From Globisporangium splendens (lineage: Eukaryota > Oomycota > Peronosporomycetes > Pythiales > Pythiaceae), in contig VFIW01000123.1 of the NCBI GenBank assembly GCA_006386115.1, positions 59,236-123,235 on the forward strand: 64,000 nucleotides of DNA, written 5' to 3'. Shown one piece after another: positions 53,317-59,958 of this stretch. Position numbers and translations under genes: made by a program. How positions within the stretch are numbered: position 1 is the stretch's first letter; every line of letters begins with the position of its first letter. The notes under the pieces are model-generated. The model worked only from the letters and a program-made list of their open reading frames with translations, searched no databases and was not told the DNA's origin.

Positions 53317-53684
53317 GTGACCGCGTTCTGAAAGTTTGCATAGACGTAAAAAGCGAGGAAGGCTGCGGAAAGAAGATGCATGAGATGCCGACCCCTACTG
53401 TCTCGTGTGTGTGGTGTGAAGATAGCCGAGTCCGACTCTAATTGTAAGTAGCTACATGTGAAAACACCCTGACGTGTTCTTTCTCGTATACTAGTTGCTA
53501 CGATTGGTTCGGTATCTGAAGTGCGGTGGTTTGTCACATGCTTTCTCGGTTCTATTTGGCACCAGCGAGCCAAACAGTCAAGTTGGTTTCACGGACTGGC
53601 AATGCCAAACAGGCAAACTCAGCGTCCCTGTCAGCAGGCGCGATTCGCCTCATCTTTTGAAGAAATGCATCCATCCAGCAATGA

Positions 53685-53685
<1 letters not shown>

Positions 53686-53721
<36 letters not shown>
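53686..53721. repeat. (AC)18 microsatellite, mirror of 37638-37673
   Basis: Same length and flanks as the tract in the left arm. Confidence 0.95.
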
Positions 53722-53723
<2 letters not shown>

Positions 53724-53833
53724 CAGATCGACGGTCACAGAGGTGCACACACTTCGTTGCGCATGCGACGGCAGCCGAAGCTGCACCTGCGAGATCTACC
53801 AACATTCTTGACCGTTCACCAGCACAGGACTGC

Positions 53834-53841
53834 GATTGGCT
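53834..53841 (+). promoter_or_regulatory. inverted CCAAT box upstream of the kinesin
   Basis: gattggct, about 100 bp before the kinesin ATG. The identical octamer precedes the SpoU ATG. Suggestive only. Confidence 0.35.
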
Positions 53842-53941
53842 GCCAAGTGCAACATTTTCCAGACAAGCCAGATCGCTGCGCGCGTTCGAAAAGTAACGAA
53901 GAGCTCATTTATCAGTTTGCTACAAGTGTGTGAGAGCCACC

Positions 53942-55165
53942 ATGACCAAGGTCTATCTCCGTCCTCGCCCACTCGCTGTATCTGAAGAGGGCGACATCAG
54001 CGTCGACTACGAGTTCCACGAGGACGGTAGCGTCCGCGTGTCCGGCATTGACAAGCGATTTGCCCATTTCGCCGGCGTGCTCTCCGCTGACAACAGCGAA
54101 GCGTATGCTGATGCGATTCGACCTCTTGTACCGGTAATACTTGCAGGAAGCACGTTTTGCTGCTTTGCCTATGGTCACACCAACAGCGGCAAGACGCATA
54201 CGATCTTTGGGTATGGCGACGATGCCGGTATGCACCAGCGCGCCATCTACGACCTATTTGCGCAAGGTGCAGACAAGCTTCTTGTGCAGGCGCGCTTCTA
54301 TGAATTGTACAATGGGAAAGTCTACGACCTGCTGAACAAGCGACAACCTGGGTTTGTCCGAGAAGACGCGCACGGGGTGATTCACGTTCGAAGCGCGACC
54401 ACGATGGGTCCAAATGGGGAAGTGCTCACGCAGTCCTTGCATGCAGCGTATGCAGACTCCCCCGAGGCGTTGATTGAGATCATTGATAGCGGCAGAAGCC
54501 TTCGAGCAGAGGGTACTTCGGAGCTGCACCACCAGAGCAGTCGGTCCCACGCCGTGCTCGAGTTGGAGATCGTGACGGCCGAACTCGCCCAGGCACGCAA
54601 GGAAATAGTCGTTGCCGAGTCGCGAGTCGTTCCATTGGGAAAGATCCGAGATGATCTGTACATCGAAATCCAGTCAGCGCTGTACACTCGAGGTGCCGAT
54701 GGGTCGTACGCGGCAAGCGGTGCTGTGACGAGTCCTGAAGACGCAGCGCGTCTGAGTGAGCTAGAAACACAAGTGCGACTCGCAGAGGCTGATCTCGAAG
54801 CTGCGAAAGATCGCGCGGCCGTTGCGGAAGCGAATTGTGTTGGCGGGATGCTCGTGCTTGTCGACCTTGCGGGCACCGAGTACACCGGCCAGGGGTTGTC
54901 GCGAAACCCGAAAGAGAAAAAGGAGGCGACGGAGATCAACACGAGCTTGCTCGCGCTCAAGGAGTGCATCCGCGCCGCGCAGACTGGCGCTGACCACGTC
55001 CCCTTTCGCAATTCCAAGTTGACGATGGTACTCAAGTGCCATCTGGAGTCCAGCGGCCACACGGTCATGATCGCGACTGTGTCGTCGTCTGCGACACATC
55101 GCAATAAATCCGTCGACACGATCAAGTACGCTGCCCTCATCGCCGACGCCTTCAAGCAAAGCTAA
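53942..55165 (+). CDS. Kinesin motor-domain protein
   Basis: The ATG at 53942 (context gccaccATGacc) gives 407 aa; an in-frame ATG 12 bp upstream has a weaker context. Motor signatures: P-loop GHTNSGKTHT (from residue 78), switch I HHQSSRSH (S199-H203), switch II DLAGTE (308-313) and the neck-proximal VPFRNSKLTMVLK. Between switch I and switch II, about 60 extra residues form a predicted coiled coil (ARLSELETQVRLAEADLEAA), an unusual place for one. The protein ends soon after the motor (AALIADAFKQS), with no stalk or tail, so it is a minimal motor; a kinesin-13 or orphan type is possible. Role in microtubule transport or dynamics is expected from the family. Its first ~430 bp are duplicated at 36990-37417. 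Confidence 0.85.
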   Translation: MTKVYLRPRPLAVSEEGDISVDYEFHEDGSVRVSGIDKRFAHFAGVLSADNSEAYADAIRPLVPVILAGSTFCCFAYGHTNSGKTHTIFGYGDDAGMHQRAIYDLFAQGADKLLVQARFYELYNGKVYDLLNKRQPGFVREDAHGVIHVRSATTMGPNGEVLTQSLHAAYADSPEALIEIIDSGRSLRAEGTSELHHQSSRSHAVLELEIVTAELAQARKEIVVAESRVVPLGKIRDDLYIEIQSALYTRGADGSYAASGAVTSPEDAARLSELETQVRLAEADLEAAKDRAAVAEANCVGGMLVLVDLAGTEYTGQGLSRNPKEKKEATEINTSLLALKECIRAAQTGADHVPFRNSKLTMVLKCHLESSGHTVMIATVSSSATHRNKSVDTIKYAALIADAFKQS

Positions 55166-55530
55166 CAGCTCAGACCAAATAGCGCAGCCCTGCAATCTTA
55201 CGTTGTCTCGGCTGATGGACTCGATGCAGTGGAGAGACAATGGAAACGCAAACCGTCAAAAGCAGTTGTTGCGAAAAGATTAGTACAAGTATCTTTATTC
55301 GTGGCACTGGGGCACTTTACTACTGGTTTTAAAGCAAATGTCAACAGCCTACATCTCAGCAGCACACATGCACTCATTTGCAGCAGCTACGACACGTGGG
55401 GTGGTGATCAGTAATTGTAGTAATCGCCGTGGCCGCCATAACCACCATAGCCGCCGCTGTAGCCTCCGTAGCCTTTGCCATATTCACCATATCCACCATA
55501 GCCACTGTCGTATCCACCACAGCCATCGCC

Positions 55531-55547
55531 ATATCCACAATCATAAG
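55531..55547. repeat. 17-bp target-site duplication, left copy
   Basis: atatccacaatcataag, identical to 56450-56466; together they bracket the inserted element exactly. Confidence 0.9.
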
Positions 55548-56449
55548 GCGATCATGATGACCAGATTAGAGGCAGGAATGCGAAACCTCACACGACTCGC
55601 TGAAGCGCAAGCTGGAGACTCGGATGGTCACACGGTTGCAGCAGTTCTCAAGGCATATGTCGACTGCTTTCTCAGCCAAACCGACGCCATCCCCTTGACT
55701 CCAAGTGATACTCGCGGCGTTTACATGTTGTTTTTCGATGGTGGATCACGCGGCAATCCAGGACCAGGAGGGACTGGATCCATTATCGTGTGTGTCCATA
55801 AGGACTCGCACACAGCCAGTTTAATTTGGGCCGCGAGCATGGCGTATAGCAGGAAGGACACGACCAACAACTTTGCCGAGTACTGGGGTCTCATACATGG
55901 ACTCCGAGAAGCCCAACGCAGTCACTTCGAACCGTTGTACGTGATTGGAGACAGTACACTCATTATCTCCCAACAGAGAATGCATCGGTCCCCTCGACAG
56001 CACCGATTGGCACGTTTATACCGGACAAGTCGACGACTCGCGGATTGCATCGACATCCGAGGATGGTACCATCATTATCGTGCCTTCAACAAGATGGCGG
56101 ACTCAGCCGCCAACCTAGCCATGGACACCAGAACCTCAACGCAGGTTCACTTCCCAACTCAAAGAGCTGCTTTCAACAATCTCGCCCAGGATCTTGACAG
56201 CGATGTCCTGCATTGGCTTATGCGAAGTTCGGAAGACCCAAGGTCATTGGACAACACAAGGCAGCCTCACATAGGACCAAGAGAACATGCCATCCTGGTC
56301 AAAGATAATTTAGCAGTTCGAAGTGATCTAGTGCAATCCGCGCTATAGACACATTTACACTCCTAGATGAAATTCGCAATGAAGATTAGGTAGGAGAATG
56401 GATATTGTAGGTCACGACGATGAAACTAAATATACCTCACCTTATAAAG
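55548..56449 (+). mobile_element. 5'-truncated non-LTR retrotransposon (LINE) fragment, 902 bp
   Basis: Bracketed by a 17-bp target-site duplication, a length typical of target-primed LINE insertion. No terminal repeats. The content is the end of an ORF2-like protein with an RNase H domain, followed by a ~100-bp 3' tail (56349-56449) without a clear poly(A) run. No reverse transcriptase remains, consistent with the usual 5' truncation. Plus orientation is set by the RNase H frame. Confidence 0.85.
55554..56348 (+). CDS. RNase H domain of the LINE fragment
   Basis: 264 aa from the first ATG inside the element; in the full element this would be the C-terminus of a longer protein. The RNase H residues are all present: Asp in LFFDGGSRGNPGPGGTGSII, Glu in NNFAEYWGLIHGL, Asp in YVIGDSTLI and Asp in NKMADSAANLA. 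The DGGSRGNPGPGGTG form is the archaea-like type known from plant L1 and some oomycete LINEs. The last ~70 residues have no recognisable domain. The frame is fully open, so the insertion is recent or the piece is retained. Expression would need a host promoter. Confidence 0.75.
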   Translation: MMTRLEAGMRNLTRLAEAQAGDSDGHTVAAVLKAYVDCFLSQTDAIPLTPSDTRGVYMLFFDGGSRGNPGPGGTGSIIVCVHKDSHTASLIWAASMAYSRKDTTNNFAEYWGLIHGLREAQRSHFEPLYVIGDSTLIISQQRMHRSPRQHRLARLYRTSRRLADCIDIRGWYHHYRAFNKMADSAANLAMDTRTSTQVHFPTQRAAFNNLAQDLDSDVLHWLMRSSEDPRSLDNTRQPHIGPREHAILVKDNLAVRSDLVQSAL

Positions 56450-56466
56450 ATATCCACAATCATAAG
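56450..56466. repeat. 17-bp target-site duplication, right copy
   Basis: atatccacaatcataag, identical to 55531-55547. Confidence 0.9.
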
Positions 56467-56881
56467 CACCGCAGCCTCCGCAGTAGTATTTGCCATAGTT
56501 CGAGCCGCAGGAGTCATAGTCGTCGTGCTTCTTGTCGCCACACTGCTTCTTCTTCTTTCCTTAGTCAATGTCGTCGTGTTTCTTGTGGCCGCGATTGTTC
56601 ATCTTGTTCTTGCCGTGGCCATTGTCGTCACAGTCGTTGTAGCTTTCACTTTTGCCATTACCAACACCACGACCAGCACCACCACTTTGGATCGACGACA
56701 GTAAACTACTACTCTCGACCGACTTGGCTACCGTCGTTGTGGATGAAGTAGTGCATGGCGTAGTCGTAGCAGAAGTAGCTGAAGTAGCAGCAGCGGCGGC
56801 GTCTTGCGCGGCGCTTCCACTCGACAGCACCGTGCACGCAACAGCGGCAGCAACTGCGAGGCACTTGCTGATTTTGTCCAT

Positions 56882-57410
56882 CGTGAATGAAGACTTGAGA
56901 CGAACGAGGCGATATTTTAGCTTTTTGTTGTAGACAAACGGGCACTTGCTTACTCGGGCTGAAAAGCAGAATGAGTCGAACTAAAACAATCAAAATCTGT
57001 ATTTCTTTCTCCTTCCTCATCAACACATCCCACGCGTGTCGGCAACGAGCAACTTGCAAAGTAACTGGGGGCGAAAATGGTGGACGCAAGAGAACACACA
57101 TCATCCTCTGGTTCAAAACTGACAATTATCTTGGCAGAGAGTGAGGTACCGGTTGTCTTCTGTCGGCAGATCCAGGTCTCATGCGCTCTGGTCACGTTTT
57201 TGCATTTAATTGATGTGAGATGGAGAATAACACGGGACCACCACTGTGACATAGCATCACTCGCCTCATCAAGTAGCCTCATGGCTCAAGCAGTTGTCAT
57301 GGCAACGATACCTCCATAAGAGAACATTTATCCACCCAACTGGTAGTTCGTGTTGGGTATTCTATGCATTCAAAGTATAAAGGCGTCTTTCCTATTCTCA
57401 TGCTCACGCG
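56882..57410. other. intergenic region between the disrupted gene and the CtIP homologue
   Basis: 529 bp containing the promoter of the Gly/Tyr-rich gene and the 3' flank of the CtIP homologue. No other feature seen. Confidence 0.4.
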
Positions 57411-58523
57411 CTACGGAGACTGCGAAGCGGGGACCGAATCTGGGAAGCTCAAGCGCCAGAAGCCGTCGGGAGTGTTGTACGGTTCAAACCGCGCGCGATG
57501 CCGCGAGCATGCTGCTTTTTGCCGCGCCACGTCGTCTGCGGAGATCACGCCATCGAGCGCTTCGTAGTACTTGCGGCACTCAACGCAGTCGTGGCCGGGC
57601 AACGCTGCGCGCGCGTCGCGGTTGCGCACGACCTCGACGTACTGGAAGTGTTCCTTCTCGTCACTGCTTTGCGATGGTGACAGTGCGGTTGCGCTTTTCG
57701 CGCAAGCAGCAGCACGTGATGGTGACAACGTTGCTGCCTTGTCGTCGCGGAAGCGCGGACCCTGGATTCGGATGCCAGCCTCGCGCATCCGCTGCTTCTC
57801 TTGAGCCCAAGTCGGTGCGCGCTCACCGAGTTTCCGTTTCCGCGAGAGCGGCGATGCCGTGGCGACACTAGCAGCATAGTTACGTGTAGCTGCACTAGTA
57901 GTGCTAGCGTCACTGGCCACGTCGGTCTGAACGACCTGCTTGGGATCAAGAACGGCATCGCGATGGAAGTCTGCTTTCCGAGAGATCCACGACGCGTCCT
58001 TGGTGACTCTGCTTCCAGTCATCGGCGCGTGTCGAGACGGCGGCGTGGCGGCTTTCAATGAGGTGCACGTCTCCGTCTTCTCAGGCTTACTAGCAACATC
58101 GCGCTGCTTTTCTGGACTGGACAATGATACACGCTCACGCTTGACAGCCACATTCGGTACCTGCTTAATCGGCGCTTCTTCCGCACAAATCTCTTCCTTC
58201 CCGCATACGCCACTCAGAGAATCATTGTGCGCGCCGGAAGCTACCCGGATCTCTGCATCCCTGGCGGTGTTGAGCGCTGTGATCTGCTTCTGATGCGGCT
58301 CCACCGTCACTGAAGATGCTGATGCTGTCACAGACGATGGCGGTGCCGGTAGCGCGCATCCGCTCTTCTCGAGCGCCTTCTGGTACCGATCGAGCAGCTC
58401 CTGCTGCGCCACGAGTGTTTGCTGCAGCAGCTTGAAGCGTTTGGCGAGCTTCGCGGCATCCTGCTGCTGCCGCCGGACCGTCTCGAACAGCGCCGCGCGT
58501 TCGCGCTGCCAGTCTTCGGCCAT
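57411..58523 (-). CDS. CTIP: CtIP/Sae2/Com1 homologue (DNA-end resection factor)
   Basis: A single exon, 370 aa. Residues 1-55 form a coiled coil (RRQQQDAAKLAKRFKLLQQT), matching the N-terminal tetramerisation or dimerisation helix of CtIP proteins. The middle is Ser/Thr/Lys-rich and disordered, with possible nuclear signals (SRKRKLGERAP near 227). The C-terminal Sae2 domain is unmistakable: YVEVVRNRDARAALPGHDC, CxxC (C313, C316), C339, RHR (341-343), and PYNTPDGFW with a Thr-Pro at T351 in the position of the CDK site that licenses resection (human T847). The family activates Mre11 nuclease to start homologous recombination. The protein is short compared with human CtIP (897 aa) and close to yeast Sae2 (345 aa). 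The N-terminus lies within an intact frame with a clear ATG. Confidence 0.88.
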   Translation of the reverse strand: MAEDWQRERAALFETVRRQQQDAAKLAKRFKLLQQTLVAQQELLDRYQKALEKSGCALPAPPSSVTASASSVTVEPHQKQITALNTARDAEIRVASGAHNDSLSGVCGKEEICAEEAPIKQVPNVAVKRERVSLSSPEKQRDVASKPEKTETCTSLKAATPPSRHAPMTGSRVTKDASWISRKADFHRDAVLDPKQVVQTDVASDASTTSAATRNYAASVATASPLSRKRKLGERAPTWAQEKQRMREAGIRIQGPRFRDDKAATLSPSRAAACAKSATALSPSQSSDEKEHFQYVEVVRNRDARAALPGHDCVECRKYYEALDGVISADDVARQKAACSRHRARFEPYNTPDGFWRLSFPDSVPASQSP

Positions 58524-59958
58524 TTCCTTTTTCTTCTTGTGAGTCTGATAAATGGCGCCAAAACAGGGTTCACATTTGGATAACGTTTACTTAAGTGAGA
58601 GAGTGAGGAAGCAAAAGACAGCTCGAATAGAGCGAATAGAGCGCTCTAATCAGATATCACCGAATAACTGCACTGAGTGTGTATACCGCTTTATGACATT
58701 CCATCAAAATGAAACTAACTTAAAACAGTGAAATTGATCTTTCGTGGTTATGGGCTTTGTAGAATCTGGGATCGAGTAGAGGCTGTCACAGAGAGGGAGC
58801 TTCAAGCACACAGGAAAAGTACACTATTGTACTGCACTATCGCCACGTGACGACCTTGGTGCCAGAACTCCGGATCGTCGTAGAAGCTGGGCACTTTCGC
58901 GTTCACGCTGACCACTTTCGTGCTCACATTATTAGGCACTTTCGCGTCGTAATTTTGGACGACACTTTCGTTGGAATGCCTATTGTGGCGACTGCTGTGA
59001 AGAGTATGCTGCCTATTTGTAAAGTAGGCATCGCTCACTCAAAATCAGCAATTATTTCAATAATCACTGCTCTTGTGTGTGCAAGTGAAATGCAGATCTC
59101 CGCTTGGTTCGTTTCGTAAACAGCGCCAAATTGCAGCATATCACTTTGCGTGCTCATGATGTTGGCGGATGGTTCGCGGTGGTCATCACATTTGGCGATT
59201 CAGCAGCGCATGCGTGTTGCATGTGTTGCCATAACACCGTTTTCTACTCGTGTATTTTGTTGGGTTTCGTGATCCGTTTGTTAAATTGGCATTATGGTAC
59301 TACAACGGGCTCTTCTTTTTTTTTTTTTTTCGTGGGGAGTGTGTTCGCTTCCAAAGTTTCTGCAGATCCATGTGGTATTCAGAAGGAGTCAGTCCTCGCT
59401 TGGCACACTGGAGCTGATCTGTCCGCCTCAATACTGTCTAGTTGCATAAGACGGTGTATTTGCATATCTAGCATTGTTGAGTCAGTTGAACTGCGCTACG
59501 CTCAGTGCCCGATAAATAGCATAAAGATCAAAATTGCATCGTTTTCGAAGGGTTCCCTTTCAGAGACAGCCGATGTTGTCGTCCCGCAACGAGCACTCCC
59601 TCTATCCAGCCCAGCGACAGCAAACCGCAACGTCTTTATTTACTATATATATCATGAAATACCTTGATGAATCCTCACTAGCATAACAAACTCACTCCAC
59701 CAAAACCTCTTTCATAAGCTGTTGATCCCTTCCAATTCACTCGTAACCGTTATTGAAGGCTGTGGAGCCGCCGAGCGGATCGAGCGGACGGCTTCAGCGG
59801 ATCCCCTCGACCAATGCACACACACACACACTCGCACACACTCGCGATTGCTAGTCGGCAAGTTGCAGCGTAACCCCAGCAAAGCGTAACCCTCCGCCAT
59901 ACACTCGCCCATACATATTGGGACCATTAGTCCACTTGGCGCCTTCGTCCCACTCGCA
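58524..59958. other. intergenic region upstream of CtIP and of the second START-FYVE gene
   Basis: 1.4 kb between divergent genes. It contains a T-run near 59316-59330 and a short CA-rich stretch near 59815-59835. No supported coding region. Confidence 0.45.

Larger units (their letters stand above)
51556..54369. repeat. 2,814-bp inverted repeat, right arm (probable donor)
   Basis: The reverse complement of 36990-39803. It starts inside exon 5 of the fusion gene B and ends at codon 143 of the kinesin. In this arm both genes continue intact beyond the edges, so this is the original arrangement. Confidence 0.95.
55408..56881 (-). pseudogene. Secreted Gly/Tyr-rich protein gene disrupted by a LINE insertion
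   Basis: The 5' part (56881 to 56450) starts with a clear signal peptide (MDKISKCLAVAAAVACTVLS), then Ala/Thr-rich and Gly/Lys-rich segments. An in-frame TAA occurs at 56563-56561, beyond which the same frame continues with a family-like stretch (KKHDDYDSCGSNYGKYYCGG) up to the insertion. The 3' part (55547 to 55408) carries on in the same frame with GCGGYDSGYGGYGEYG-type repeats and a stop at 55408. The two halves are separated by 902 bp of foreign sequence flanked by a 17-bp duplication. Two lesions (stop and insertion) make a pseudogene likely; a short secreted peptide ending at the TAA could still be made. Confidence 0.8.

Noticed and set aside
56349..56449. Poly(A) tail of the LINE fragment
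   Set aside because: The 3' end is AT-rich but has no A-run; the element probably ends in another short tail, so poly(A) was not used as evidence.
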